Source of the DNA: JAICJC01 sp963709425
GTDB lineage: Bacteria > Actinomycetota > Thermoleophilia > Gaiellales > JAICJC01
DNA: 64,000 nucleotides
Assembly (NCBI GenBank): GCA_963709425.1
Contig: CAVPWG010000004.1
Location: 1-64,000, forward strand
Direction of reading: 5' to 3'
This document shows positions 8,939 to 18,210 of the stretch, one piece after another; the stretch's first letter is position 1, and each line of letters opens with the position of its first letter. The position numbers and the translations under genes are program-made. A model generated the notes under the pieces. The model worked only from the letters and a program-made list of their open reading frames with translations, was not told where the DNA came from and ran no database searches.

Positions 8939-9725
8939 CGAGCCCGGGGAGGACGATGCGCTCTCGCCCGCGCGGATGCGCGAGCTCGAGCATGCCGCCC
9001 AGGAGGTCGCGTCCGAGTGGGGTCTCGAGCTCGGGCCCCCGTATGCCCTCTCGCGCTACTCGTTCGTCGCTCCGGCCGGGCCCGGCGCCGTCCTCAAGAT
9101 CACGCCCGCCGAGGATGACGAGTCTGACCACGAGGCCGACGCCCTCGAGCTCTGGTCGGGCGACGGCGCCGTTCGCATGCTGCGCCGCGACGTTGGCCGG
9201 CGGGCGCTCCTCGCCGAGCGTGCGACGCCGGGCACCGACATCTCGGAGCTCCCCGACTCCGAGGCGACGGCGATCGCCGTCGAGCTGGGGCGGCGCCTGT
9301 GGCGACCGGCCGGAGCGCCGTTTCGCTGGATCGGCGACCACGTCCCCGGCTGGCTCGACGAGGCCGAGCACGAGGGCGCCGAGCTGGAGCTCGCGCGTGT
9401 GCTCTACGACCAGCTCGACGTCGGCCGCGCGACGCTCATCCACGGCGACTTCCACCACCACAACATCCTCAGGCACGGCGACCGGTACGTCGCCATCGAC
9501 GCCAAGGCGATGCTCGGCGAGCCGGAGTTCGACGTGCCCAGCTTTCTCTGGAACCCGCTCGGGTCGACGATGACCGCCGAACGCACGGACGAGCGGATCG
9601 CGGCGTTCGCCGCGGCCGGATTGGACGAGGCGCGCATCCGCGCGTGGACGGTGATCCGGGGCACGTACCTGGGCATCTGCGACGACCCCGACCAGGCGGA
9701 TGTGATCCGAGCCCTTGTCCGGTAG
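8931..9725 (+). CDS. Aminoglycoside/hydroxyurea-type phosphotransferase family protein
   Basis: The 264-residue protein has the kinase-like fold of streptomycin 6-kinases. The catalytic loop LIHGDFHHHNIL starts near His171, and the metal-binding segment AIDAKAMLGEPEFDVPSFLWNP follows about 20 residues later, exactly as in this family. I place the start at the GTG at 8931, which overlaps the oxidoreductase stop; a longer frame upstream would run inside the neighbour. Coupling to a sugar-type dehydrogenase suggests a small-molecule metabolic kinase rather than a resistance enzyme, but that is inference. Confidence 0.78.
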   Translation: MADEPGEDDALSPARMRELEHAAQEVASEWGLELGPPYALSRYSFVAPAGPGAVLKITPAEDDESDHEADALELWSGDGAVRMLRRDVGRRALLAERATPGTDISELPDSEATAIAVELGRRLWRPAGAPFRWIGDHVPGWLDEAEHEGAELELARVLYDQLDVGRATLIHGDFHHHNILRHGDRYVAIDAKAMLGEPEFDVPSFLWNPLGSTMTAERTDERIAAFAAAGLDEARIRAWTVIRGTYLGICDDPDQADVIRALVR

Positions 9726-9813
9726 GCCAACGGTGGCGAAAGTCCCCCGCTTGTCCACCGGCCGGGGCTCACGTACTCTGAGCCGGGAAACCGGTAACGC
9801 TGGGGGGTCACTC

Positions 9814-10980
9814 ATGATCGGGAAGAGCACGCTGCGCCGTGCGCGCCGCAGCGCGATGGCCGTGGCAACCATCCTCGCCGCAGGGGCGGTCGTCGCACCC
9901 GCGGCCGGGGCAGCCATCGTCCATTCCACTCCCGTCCCGACCTACCAGACGAACGGCCGCGTGAACGCCATCGTCATCCAGAACGGCGTCATCTACATCG
10001 CCGGGCGCTTCACCGCGGTCCGGCCCGCCGGCTCGACCTCGGGAAGCGTGACCCGAAACCACGCCGCAGCCCTCAGCCAGGCGACCGGCCAGGTGCTCTC
10101 GTGGAACCCGGACGCGAACGGCACCGTCCAGTCGCTGGCGGCCGGGAACGGCCGGATCTACCTCGGAGGCTCGTTCTCGAACGTCGGCGGCACGGCGCGC
10201 ACGCGCCTGGCCGCAGTCGACGCGACCACCGGCGCCGTCGTGACCGGCTTCAATCCCCGCCCCAGCGGGATCGTGAACTCGCTCGCTCTTTCGGGCAACA
10301 CCCTCTACGCGGGCGGCGACTTCCAGACCGTGAGCGGCACGCCGCGAGCCAACCTGGCGGCGGTGGACGCCACGACCGGCGCGCTCAGCACGACATGGGC
10401 TCCGGCCGCCGACGACCTCGTGAAGGGCGTGGACATGGCCGCTGACGGAAGCCGTGTGTACGTCGCCGGCAGCTTCACGACCATCAACGGCGCGAGCCAC
10501 CGGCACGTCGCCGCGCTCGACCCCAGCTCGGGCGCGCCGGTCGCGTCGTTCTCGCATGGGCTCTCCTACGCCGTCGTCGACATGGCGGTCGACGCGAGCG
10601 GCGTCTTCATCGCGGGCGCCGGCGGCGGCGGCAATTTCGCCGACCTCAACCTGACGACGGGCACGATGATGTGGCAGGGCGGCACAGACGGCAACGTCCA
10701 GGCGATCGCGACGCTCGACGGCGTGGTCTATGTCGGCGGCCACTACGACAACTACTGCGGCATGCAGGGCGGCCAGCACACGTGCACCACCTCGATCGTC
10801 CGCCACAAGCTGCTGGCGGTCGACGAGACGACGGGCGCCCTGACGAGCTGGGACCCGCACGCCAACAGCGCGCTCGGCGTGTTCGCGCTCACCGGGTCGG
10901 GCACGACCCTCGGTGTCGGCGGGGATTTCACCCGCATCGGCGGCCGCGCCCAGCAGGGCTTCGCAGAGTTCGTGGAATAG
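9814..10980 (+). CDS. Secreted delta-60-repeat-type beta-propeller protein
   Basis: The 388-residue protein starts at ATG 9814 after a GGGGG-containing site and opens with an arginine-rich region, a hydrophobic stretch and an AxA-type cleavage site (near residue 35). The mature part repeats a block of about 40-45 residues built on the pattern YxGGxFxxVxG....LAAVDATTGA (for example at 10170-10230, 10300-10380 and 10450-10530). This is typical of extracellular propellers found in actinobacteria. No enzymatic motif is visible; a surface or matrix role is inferred. It is expressed from its own promoter in the 88 bp behind the kinase gene. Confidence 0.8.
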   Translation: MIGKSTLRRARRSAMAVATILAAGAVVAPAAGAAIVHSTPVPTYQTNGRVNAIVIQNGVIYIAGRFTAVRPAGSTSGSVTRNHAAALSQATGQVLSWNPDANGTVQSLAAGNGRIYLGGSFSNVGGTARTRLAAVDATTGAVVTGFNPRPSGIVNSLALSGNTLYAGGDFQTVSGTPRANLAAVDATTGALSTTWAPAADDLVKGVDMAADGSRVYVAGSFTTINGASHRHVAALDPSSGAPVASFSHGLSYAVVDMAVDASGVFIAGAGGGGNFADLNLTTGTMMWQGGTDGNVQAIATLDGVVYVGGHYDNYCGMQGGQHTCTTSIVRHKLLAVDETTGALTSWDPHANSALGVFALTGSGTTLGVGGDFTRIGGRAQQGFAEFVE

Positions 10981-10987
10981 CGCGTGC

Positions 10988-11437
10988 CTACTGAAGTGCG
11001 GCGCGGACCCGGGCGGGGAGGCCGTCCACGCTCGGGTACGCCGTCGCGCGGCGCAGCAGGCCGTCGGCGAACTCGGCCACCCATGCGATGTCGGAGTCGA
11101 CGATCCCCTGGGTCTGGCGCGAGGCGTGCAGGTGGATGATCGCGACGGCCGTCCTGTCGTCGACCCTGACGACGCGACGGATCACCGGCTCCCAGACGAG
11201 GGCCTCACGGGCGGCCCTGATCCACGCCGCGGCGCCCTCCCGGCCGCGGTGGACGGCGCCCGTGATGATCGGGCGCAACTCAGCCGCCGGGTGCACGAGC
11301 TCGAGCACCTCGTCGTCGCGCCCGCTCGCGGCGACGCGTGTGATCGTCTCGACGTACGTGCGGGCCAGATGCTCGGGATTCGACTCGATTGAACGAGTAT
11401 GACAGGCCGCTTCCCAACGCGAAAGCCGCCCGTACAC
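10988..11437 (-). CDS. SnoaL/NTF2-like domain protein
   Basis: A compact alpha+beta domain of about 130 residues reads ARTYVETITRVAASGRDDEVLELVHPAAELRP (split here only in description), then GREGAAAWIRAARE, then a beta-rich C-terminus with RVDDRTAVAIIHLH and WVAEFADGLLRRATAY. This order matches SnoaL-like or nuclear-transport-factor-2-like proteins, which bind small ligands and sometimes catalyse isomerisation or hydrolysis. The start is uncertain: GTG at 11437 leaves 7 bp to the divergent GH5 gene, while ATG at 11446 would overlap it. No partner gene is evident. Confidence 0.65.
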   Translation of the reverse strand: MYGRLSRWEAACHTRSIESNPEHLARTYVETITRVAASGRDDEVLELVHPAAELRPIITGAVHRGREGAAAWIRAAREALVWEPVIRRVVRVDDRTAVAIIHLHASRQTQGIVDSDIAWVAEFADGLLRRATAYPSVDGLPARVRAALQ

Positions 11438-11444
11438 TGAGATC

Positions 11445-12680
11445 ATGGGGACGAGGCTCGCCGTGGTGGTGGTTACGCTTGCGCTGATCTCGGCCGGCTG
11501 CGCGTCGTCGTCGACCAAGCCGCACAGGGTGCACCTGCCGCACCGTGCGACGAACGTGGTCGCCCCGTGGGTGACCACCGAGGGAGGGCGGTTCGTCGAC
11601 TCGCGGTCGAACTCCCCCGTCGTGCTGCGCGGCGTGAACGTCTCCGTCAACTCCAGCGCGATCGTGTACGACAAGGCGTCCGCGATGGGCGCGAACCTCG
11701 TGCGGATCATGGCGCCCTGGAACACGGTCGAGCCGCAGGCGCCGGACGGGGCGACCCACCACTGGGACGAGACCTTTCTGCGGCGGCTCGATGCGGCGGT
11801 GGCGGACTTCAAGACCGCGGGCGTGAACGTCCTCATCGACTTCCACCAGTTCCACTGGTCGCCGTACTTCGCCAAGGTCGAGTGCAAGGCGAATGTCGCC
11901 GTCTGCAACGCGTCGGGGATCCCGGGCTGGTACTACGCAGACGGCCGCTTTCCCGACACGAAGCGCGGCGAGTCGGATGCGAAGAAGGCGTTCTGGACGA
12001 GCGAGGCGGCCCGATCGGAGGACGCCTACGCCGCCTTCGCCGGCATGATGGCCAAGCGGTACGCCGACGACCCGAACGTCGTCGGGTACGAGGTCTTCAA
12101 CGAGCCGCACCCCGGAGGGCTCGGCGACTCCACCTCCGCCACCGACACGATGCTGCAGTGGCAATCCGAGATCCGCCGGGTCATCCGCGCGGTCGACCCG
12201 CAGCGGACGGTGTTCATCATGTGCCGCGGTGGCGGCGAGGGCGTCGGCACCGCCGATCTGAAGGCGTTCGGTTCGCTCGACAACCTGGCGCTCGACTACC
12301 ACGACTACTTCAACGGCATCCCGGGAATCGGGCTCACGTCGAACGGCAACGACTGGACGCCGAGCTGGCCTGCCACGCACAACCAGAAGGCCGAGCGGTA
12401 CGCCGGCACCGCGGCGTCCCAGGCGGCCGTGCTCTCGGTGCCGCTGCGCAAGACCACGAAGTGGCGGATCCCGCTCCTCATCGGCGAGTGGGGCATCCAC
12501 ACGGGCGTCCCAGGTGCGCTCGAGTACCAGCGGCAGATGCTCGACCTGTTCGACACCGAGGGCGTCTCGTGGACGCGCTGGAACCTGGCGCGGGGCGGCG
12601 GCTTCGGCCTCCTCCAGGGCACCGGGACCCCGACCGCCGAGGCCATGCAGCTTGAGCGGGCCCTGCGGTCTACGCCGTAA
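11445..12680 (+). CDS. Glycoside hydrolase family 5-like lipoprotein (cellulase superfamily)
   Basis: The 411-residue protein has a short signal peptide ending in the lipobox ISAGC (Cys at about residue 19), so it should be anchored outside the membrane. The (beta/alpha)8 barrel shows RIMAPWNTVEP on strand 2-3, FHQFHWSPY, the acid/base glutamate in YEVFNEPH (Glu220) and the nucleophile in LLIGEWGIH (Glu348), the clan A arrangement. It hydrolyses beta-linked glycans or glycolipids, with exact specificity open (endoglucanase or endoglycosylceramidase-like). It lies tail-to-tail with the polysaccharide operon and overlaps its last gene by 11 bp, so trimming of that polymer is a reasonable guess. 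Confidence 0.85.
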   Translation: MGTRLAVVVVTLALISAGCASSSTKPHRVHLPHRATNVVAPWVTTEGGRFVDSRSNSPVVLRGVNVSVNSSAIVYDKASAMGANLVRIMAPWNTVEPQAPDGATHHWDETFLRRLDAAVADFKTAGVNVLIDFHQFHWSPYFAKVECKANVAVCNASGIPGWYYADGRFPDTKRGESDAKKAFWTSEAARSEDAYAAFAGMMAKRYADDPNVVGYEVFNEPHPGGLGDSTSATDTMLQWQSEIRRVIRAVDPQRTVFIMCRGGGEGVGTADLKAFGSLDNLALDYHDYFNGIPGIGLTSNGNDWTPSWPATHNQKAERYAGTAASQAAVLSVPLRKTTKWRIPLLIGEWGIHTGVPGALEYQRQMLDLFDTEGVSWTRWNLARGGGFGLLQGTGTPTAEAMQLERALRSTP

Positions 12681-14241
12681 CCGGCCGCGCCCGGCCCCGG
12701 CGCCTGGCCCGGAGCGTGCCGGCCAGGAGCTCGAGCTCGGCCCGATCCCGGAACCGCCACATCAGCGCGGCGTACGCGACGCTCGCGACGACGAGGTAGA
12801 CGACGAACGACGCGATGCTGAGCCCCACGGAGAAGCGGATCGCCAAGCCGAGAGCGCCGAAGCACAGGGCGGCGCTCGTGCTGACGACCGGGAAGCCGCG
12901 CCCGAAGGGATGCAGCTTCAGGAACGCGCGGATCTCGGCGAGCGGCGCGATGTTGTTGAAGAGGATCGACGCGGCCCAGGCGCACGCCGCTCCGGCGATG
13001 CCGATCTGCGGGATGAGCAGGAAGCTGAGCGCCAGGTTGAGCCCGAGCGCGACGACGACGTTGAACAGGTTCCACATGCTGCGCCCGCCCATCAGGAGCA
13101 CGATGTCGACGGGCCCGATCGCCGTCGCCACGAGCATCGTGACGGCGAGGAGCTCGAGGGACGAGGCTCCGGACACGTACTGGGGCTTGAACACCTTGAG
13201 CAGAAGCGGCGCGAACACGGCGAGGGTGAAGTAGAGCGGCCAGGCGAGCGTCATCAGCCAGCATGTCGCGACCTGGTAGACGTCTCGCGCACGCTCGTAC
13301 TCGTTCCCCGACAGGAGCTCCGAGAGCTTCGGCGCAATCGCGGTGATGATCGCGTAGTTCACGACCGAGCCGGCGACGAGGTACCGCGTCGCCGCCGTGT
13401 AGACCGAGGCGTGGGCGGTGTCGAGCAGCGACCCGACCAGGAGCGTGCCGATCCACAGGATCGTGACCTGAAAGACACCGGTCACCCCGCGCGGCGCGGT
13501 GAACTTCCAGAACTCCGACCAGAGGGCCCCGGCCGCGGTGGGCGCGACCCGCTCGCCGGGCGCGTGCTCGACCTTCGTGATCAGCCGGACGAGCCACACC
13601 AGCGTGATCGCGAAAGCCACGGCAATGGGGATCCCCCACCCCAGGGCGACGCCGAAGGCGCCGCCGCCGGCGATGACGACCGCGCCGACGCCAATGAGCT
13701 GGAAGAGCGCCCGCCCGATCCGGTCGACGAGCGCGTTCGGAAGCATCGTCCCGAAACCGCGGGTCGCCGCGATCGAGACGGTGTAGGCCGCCGACACCGG
13801 CAGGAACGCCGCCAGCACACGGATGTACGTCGCCACCCGATCCGCGTCGGCGTGCTGGTGGTTCGTGAAGATCGCCGCCAGCGGATCGGCCAGGAAGAAC
13901 GTGAGCTCAGCCAGGAGGATCCCCGCAACGAACCCGGGCAGGATCCCGACCGCCATGCTGCGGCGGATGTCCGCGATCCGGCCGAGCACGCGCAGGCGCG
14001 GGATCATCCGGGTGAGGCCCGTGTCGGCCCCCAGCTCGCAGGTGTTCGAGAGGATGATGAAGAGGGCGACCGCCACGAAGAAGGCGCCGGCCTCGCTCTT
14101 GGTGAGCGCCTGTGTGACGACCACGACGAGCACGAACTGGAGGACGCCGTTCACGACCGACCCGGCGAAGTTGAGCGTGCCGCCGCGAGCGACGGTCTTC
14201 AGGTCGGACTCGCGCTCGGCCCGGATGCCCTCGTCAGCCAT
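12670..14241 (-). CDS. Polysaccharide flippase (Wzx/MATE-like)
   Basis: The 523-residue protein has about 14 hydrophobic helices from residue 20 to 510 and ends in a basic tail. The N-terminal GGTLNFAGSVVNGVLQFVLV and the AGAFFVAVALFIILSN region match oligosaccharide flippases of the MOP superfamily, which move lipid-linked repeat units across the membrane. I start at ATG 14241, which overlaps the sulfotransferase stop by 8 bp; frames upstream of it are inside the neighbour. As the last gene of the operon it supplies the export step for the units polymerised by the O-antigen-ligase-like protein. Confidence 0.88.
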   Translation of the reverse strand: MADEGIRAERESDLKTVARGGTLNFAGSVVNGVLQFVLVVVVTQALTKSEAGAFFVAVALFIILSNTCELGADTGLTRMIPRLRVLGRIADIRRSMAVGILPGFVAGILLAELTFFLADPLAAIFTNHQHADADRVATYIRVLAAFLPVSAAYTVSIAATRGFGTMLPNALVDRIGRALFQLIGVGAVVIAGGGAFGVALGWGIPIAVAFAITLVWLVRLITKVEHAPGERVAPTAAGALWSEFWKFTAPRGVTGVFQVTILWIGTLLVGSLLDTAHASVYTAATRYLVAGSVVNYAIITAIAPKLSELLSGNEYERARDVYQVATCWLMTLAWPLYFTLAVFAPLLLKVFKPQYVSGASSLELLAVTMLVATAIGPVDIVLLMGGRSMWNLFNVVVALGLNLALSFLLIPQIGIAGAACAWAASILFNNIAPLAEIRAFLKLHPFGRGFPVVSTSAALCFGALGLAIRFSVGLSIASFVVYLVVASVAYAALMWRFRDRAELELLAGTLRARRRGRARPVTA

Positions 14242-15130
14242 CGCCGGCAGTCCATCCCAGCCGCCGGCCGACGAGCTCCTCGAGGCGCCGGTTCGGCTCC
14301 GCGAAGTGCTCGGCCAGGCGCGTGCGCGTCTCGGGCGCCATTCCCCCGGCCGGCCGGGCGTTGTGCGCCTTGAACTGCGGCGGCCGCACCGGAACGGGAA
14401 GCCCCAGGAACTCGAGCACGCCGCGGTAGACCGTCTCTGGATCGGTGAAGAACTCCTCGGCCTGGATGACGTGCAGCTGCTCGGGATCGAATCGCGCCCG
14501 CCACGCCTCGAGCTGGGCCGCGTACTCCCCGCGGGCGACGTACGCGTAGTGCTGCATCGCACGGCTGTCGTAGCCGGGGTCCGCGAGCATGCGCTCCCGC
14601 TCCCCCGCCAGCCGGCCCGGCTCGAGCTCGAGCGCCCGCTCGAACGTCTCGGCGTCCTCGAAGCCGCGGGCGTACTCCTGCTGGTACTGGGAGAACGCGC
14701 GGACGACCGGGTCGCGGAGCATCAGGATCAGGCGCACGTTCGGGACAGCGGCCCGAACACGATCCGGGCCGTGGGGATGGAACACGTAGTAGGGGCTCGC
14801 CTCGCCGGTGACGGCTCGCCTGCCCACCCGCTCGCGCCGGCGCCGGGTCGGAAAGTGTGCGCGGTACCAGCGCAGGCTGCGCTCGTGGTGCACATCGAAG
14901 TAGTGGACGCCTTTCGACGGCGCGGCACCGATCACCTGCGGATGCTTCTCCAGGTAGCGGTAGAGCGACGTCGTGCCGCACCGCTGCGCGCCGATGATGA
15001 GGAAGTCGGGCAGCGGCCGGGATCCGGCATTCACCATCCGGGCGCCGACGAACGCCGCTTTGGCCGCGTCGGCCACGGGCTCGGGCACGCGCGAGTAGTT
15101 GTCGTTCCGGGCACCCCGCTCTCGCCGCAT
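14234..15130 (-). CDS. Sulfotransferase, heparan-type P-loop family
   Basis: The 298-residue enzyme transfers sulfate from PAPS to a hydroxyl or amine. The 5'-phosphosulfate loop reads GAQRCGTTSLYRYL at about residues 47-60, and the 3'-phosphate strand/helix reads LRDPVVRAFSQYQQ near 138. The middle segment KGVHYFD and the DPETVYRGVLEFLGL region fit the carbohydrate sulfotransferase group related to NodH and heparan N-deacetylase/sulfotransferases. It sits in the polysaccharide operon between another sulfotransferase (1-base TGATG overlap) and the flippase (8-base overlap), so the acceptor is probably the repeat unit. Confidence 0.87.
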   Translation of the reverse strand: MRRERGARNDNYSRVPEPVADAAKAAFVGARMVNAGSRPLPDFLIIGAQRCGTTSLYRYLEKHPQVIGAAPSKGVHYFDVHHERSLRWYRAHFPTRRRRERVGRRAVTGEASPYYVFHPHGPDRVRAAVPNVRLILMLRDPVVRAFSQYQQEYARGFEDAETFERALELEPGRLAGERERMLADPGYDSRAMQHYAYVARGEYAAQLEAWRARFDPEQLHVIQAEEFFTDPETVYRGVLEFLGLPVPVRPPQFKAHNARPAGGMAPETRTRLAEHFAEPNRRLEELVGRRLGWTAGDG

Positions 15131-15957
15131 CAGGCCTCCGACGCCGACGCTGCGAGCGACCGCGCCATCGCAGGCTCAGCCGGAGCGTCCAGCCGGCGCG
15201 GCTCGCTCAGGCTGTAGCCGAACCGGCGCACGCGCTCCTCGAACCGGCTGAGCGCTCCGTCCGTATCGGTGCGCTTGCGGGGGTTCCAGCGCCGGCCCGA
15301 CCAGCGCTCGAAGTACGCGTCGTTGATGCCGGAGCGCACCGTGAGGCCGCTCGGATGCGGCTCGAGTCCCGCCGCCCGAAACGCGGCGTCGAGCACGCGG
15401 TCGGGAGCCGCGACCAGATCCTCGTAGCGCAGGATCACCGGATCCTGGAGGTGCGGGACGTCCGCGATGAGCGTCTCGTGGCACACGATCCAGTGCTCGA
15501 TGAGCTCGGAATAGGAGCTCCACGACCACTTCCGCGTCGCGCACGCGACCGCGATCGGATGCCGCATCATCATGACGAGCCGCGCTCCGGGGAACATCGC
15601 CTGGAGGAACCGTCCGCGGATGAGGTTCGGCGGCGACTTCTCCACGAGCACCCGCCGGCTCATGTCCCAGTGCGTCTCCCAGTCGGCGGCCAGACGGGCG
15701 CGGTTCTCGTCGGTGACGAGCGGGGAGACCTCGGTGAGGTGGGCTCCGGGGTCGAAGCCGAACCGCCCCGGGCCGCCGTGCGCGCGCGCGGGCCGGTAGA
15801 CGGACTGCAGGTGCTGGCCCTCGTCCTCCGGAACTCCGGTGCCGCGAAAGCCGCTCGCATCCGGGTGCTCGGCCAGGCAGCGGTGAAGGAGCGACGTGCC
15901 GCTGCGGTGGAGCCCCCCGACGAAGACGAGGGTCTTGCCGTCGAACGGGCCCGTCAC
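15130..15957 (-). CDS. Sulfotransferase family protein
   Basis: The 275-residue protein starts at GTG 15957, whose GTGA overlaps the stop of the O-antigen-ligase-like gene. The PAPS loop reads GGLHRSGTSLLHRCL at residues 14-28, a conserved VEKSPPN follows at about 104, and the 3'-phosphate motif reads MMMRHPIAVACATR near 124. The central FRGTGVPEDEGQHLQ region differs from the neighbouring enzyme, so the two probably act at different positions or on different sugars. The role in sulfating an exported glycan is inferred from the operon. Confidence 0.85.
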   Translation of the reverse strand: MTGPFDGKTLVFVGGLHRSGTSLLHRCLAEHPDASGFRGTGVPEDEGQHLQSVYRPARAHGGPGRFGFDPGAHLTEVSPLVTDENRARLAADWETHWDMSRRVLVEKSPPNLIRGRFLQAMFPGARLVMMMRHPIAVACATRKWSWSSYSELIEHWIVCHETLIADVPHLQDPVILRYEDLVAAPDRVLDAAFRAAGLEPHPSGLTVRSGINDAYFERWSGRRWNPRKRTDTDGALSRFEERVRRFGYSLSEPRRLDAPAEPAMARSLAASASEA

Positions 15958-17285
15958 ACCGGGACCAGGACCTGCCGCTGCGCGCGTCGCAGCTCCTTCG
16001 TCGACGGCTCCGGCTCAGGCACCCGCGCGATTTCGCGGTAGGCGATCGCCGCGGCCACCATGATGAGCGGGATCCGCTCCGTGATGTCGTAGTAGGGCAG
16101 CTGGATGCAGGCGACCAGGATCGTCACGTGGGCCCAGAAGCCCCACGGCGACCTCCAGCGCCCGGATCGGAAGAGGGTGTAGAAGATCCAGATCAGGAAG
16201 AGCGCGAGCCCGGGCACGCCGTGCGAGAAGACGAGCAGGAAGATCTCGCTCTCGGTGCCGAGGTTCGACTGCTTGTGGGTCGGCGACTGCACCGCGCCGA
16301 GCGGCGCGCCGAAGCCGAGGATGGGGGAGTTGGCGATCTGCTCCTGGGCCCCGAGGTCGCGCTCGACGCGGCCGGTGTCACCCGTCTTGTGCGAGAAGCG
16401 GCTCGTCGCCAGGTTCCCGAGCGGGCTCAGCACGAGGATGACGCCGACCACCACGAAGGCCACGATCACCTTCAGGGCCTGGCGAAAGTCGCCGCGGAGC
16501 CAGAACCGGAACATCGCGTACATCAGCGCCAGCCCGAGGCTCAGCCAGAGGCCGCGGTTGAGCGAGAAGACGACCGGCACGATCGCCGCGGCCATCGCGA
16601 GGCGCAGCACGAGCTTCCAGCCGGCCGACCGCGTCTGGAGCATCGCGCAGATCGCGCAGGGCGCGAGGATCGCAAAGGCCGACCCCCAGGCGTTCGTGTA
16701 GGCGAAGAACGTCTCGGGACGGCCGATCGGGAATCCGAGGAAGTGCTGGACCTGGGCGAACTCCAGGTGCACATGGGCGTACACGTACTGGTTCTCCGCG
16801 AGCCCATGCGGGAGGAGCTTCTCGATCGGGCTTGCGAAGTTGAGGCCGGGGAACGCCACTCCGAGCCAGCCTCCTGCCACCACCATCACCCACAAGGCGG
16901 CCATCGCGTTCACGATCGACCGCGTGGGGACGCGCCGCTCGGGCACGTTCACGAGGTACAGGAAGATGATCGCGCCCGCGACGTAGAACGAGAGCCGCCA
17001 TGACCAGGCAAGTGCCCTGCTGCTGTCGCCGAGCTCCACGCCCGAGGCGATGACCCAGAGGATGAAGAGCAGCCAGATGCCGAACCGGCGCGGCGCCCGC
17101 ACATTGCCGCGGACGGCCAGGGCCCCAAGCAGCGGCAGCGCGATGAACGCCCACATGAAGAACGAGGCGCCGATGAGCCACCACAGCGGGATCAGGCCGA
17201 CGATCGCAAACGCCTGCCATCCGCGCGGGAGGATGTACTCCCGCGGAACGCGCATGTCGATCGCTTCTCCCGGGACCCTAAACAT
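15954..17285 (-). CDS. O-antigen ligase/Wzy-like polymerase
   Basis: The 443-residue membrane protein has about 11-12 helices and a large extracytoplasmic loop (about residues 130-190 and again 290-345). The pattern of short N-terminal helices, a loop with RVERDLGAQEQIANSPILGFG and a C-terminal helix pair matches the Wzy_C/O-antigen ligase superfamily, in which such loops carry the active site (the conserved R and the NPxxG-like turn NSPILGFG). It would polymerise or ligate lipid-linked glycan outside the membrane. It overlaps both neighbours, by 8 bp upstream and 4 bp downstream. Confidence 0.82.
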   Translation of the reverse strand: MFRVPGEAIDMRVPREYILPRGWQAFAIVGLIPLWWLIGASFFMWAFIALPLLGALAVRGNVRAPRRFGIWLLFILWVIASGVELGDSSRALAWSWRLSFYVAGAIIFLYLVNVPERRVPTRSIVNAMAALWVMVVAGGWLGVAFPGLNFASPIEKLLPHGLAENQYVYAHVHLEFAQVQHFLGFPIGRPETFFAYTNAWGSAFAILAPCAICAMLQTRSAGWKLVLRLAMAAAIVPVVFSLNRGLWLSLGLALMYAMFRFWLRGDFRQALKVIVAFVVVGVILVLSPLGNLATSRFSHKTGDTGRVERDLGAQEQIANSPILGFGAPLGAVQSPTHKQSNLGTESEIFLLVFSHGVPGLALFLIWIFYTLFRSGRWRSPWGFWAHVTILVACIQLPYYDITERIPLIMVAAAIAYREIARVPEPEPSTKELRRAQRQVLVPV

Positions 17286-18210
17286 GCCGGCCCCGCAGAT
17301 AGCCGTAGCGCCAGAGGAGCGGCCACGTCAGCGCGAGCACGGTGCGCCGCACCGGTCCGGCCATGTCGCGCCGCCAGGCCTCGTCGGCCCGCACGCGCTG
17401 ACGACCGTGCGAGAAGCGCATCGGGTTCCCGCGGACGCTGTGCTGCCCGGCGACCTCGACCGACCCGTCAGCCAGCGCCGACACGTCGACCTCCTCGCCG
17501 AGGGCGTGCATCGCCCGGGCCACCTCGGCGGCCGGCTGGGCCGCGAGCGCCTCGTAGCGCATCCGCGCGGTCGGCGTCCGCAGCCGCAGGACGTCAAAGG
17601 CCAGGTTGCACTCCATCCAGCGGATGCCGGCGCGCCACGGGCTGAACTCGTCGAAGTACGCGGAGTCGCCCGTGATCTCGGGCCGCTCGACCCGCTTCAT
17701 CCACGAGTGGACGACGCCGCGGCTGTCACGCACCAGGTGCAGCACGCGAAGGCCGACACCCGGCGCGCGCCGCAGGAAGTACGCATACGGCGGGTTCTTG
17801 GTCGAGTCGACCACGATCTCGGCGCCCGAGACGGTGAGGATCGCCGCATAGACCCGCGCGGTCAGCTCGGCGTATCGCTCGACCTTGCGCGCATGCTCGG
17901 GGAACAGGCGGGGAAGCGCGAGGAGCGGGATGTTCCGGTGGCGCAGCACGGCGGCCTCGAGCCCGAGCACCTCGTCGATGTCGACGTTGTCCCAGCCGCC
18001 GAAGGCCTCCTCGCCCACCGCCTGCCAGAACGGGCACGCGCTGAACGACTGCCCGCACCCGCACAGCTCGTCCGTGGCCGGGCCGGCCTGCCACAGGTAG
18101 CGCAGCTCGCCGACCGCGACCATCCGGTCGAGCCCGCCGAGGAGGTGGGAGAGGAGCGTCGACCCGCTCCTGCCCCAGCCGCCGATGTAGAGGACGGGGA
18201 CCGCGGTCAT
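17278..18210 (-). CDS. Sulfotransferase family protein
   Basis: The 310-residue protein carries the PAPS loop GGWGRSGSTLLSHLL at residues 10-24 and the 3'-phosphate motif HLVRDSRGVVHSWMKR near 160. A cysteine-bearing insertion CGCGQSFSACPFW (about 49-61) is typical of the actinobacterial branch of this family. The segment VDSTKNPPYAYFLRR precedes the second motif. It is the first of three sulfotransferases in the operon and lies directly after the PssD/PssE pair, with a 4-base overlap. Acceptor and position are unknown. Confidence 0.85.
   Translation of the reverse strand: MTAVPVLYIGGWGRSGSTLLSHLLGGLDRMVAVGELRYLWQAGPATDELCGCGQSFSACPFWQAVGEEAFGGWDNVDIDEVLGLEAAVLRHRNIPLLALPRLFPEHARKVERYAELTARVYAAILTVSGAEIVVDSTKNPPYAYFLRRAPGVGLRVLHLVRDSRGVVHSWMKRVERPEITGDSAYFDEFSPWRAGIRWMECNLAFDVLRLRTPTARMRYEALAAQPAAEVARAMHALGEEVDVSALADGSVEVAGQHSVRGNPMRFSHGRQRVRADEAWRRDMAGPVRRTVLALTWPLLWRYGYLRGRHV

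Noticed and set aside
9101..9560. Aminoglycoside resistance gene
   Set aside because: Catalytic motifs fit a kinase fold, but coupling to a sugar-type dehydrogenase and lack of mobile context argue for metabolism.
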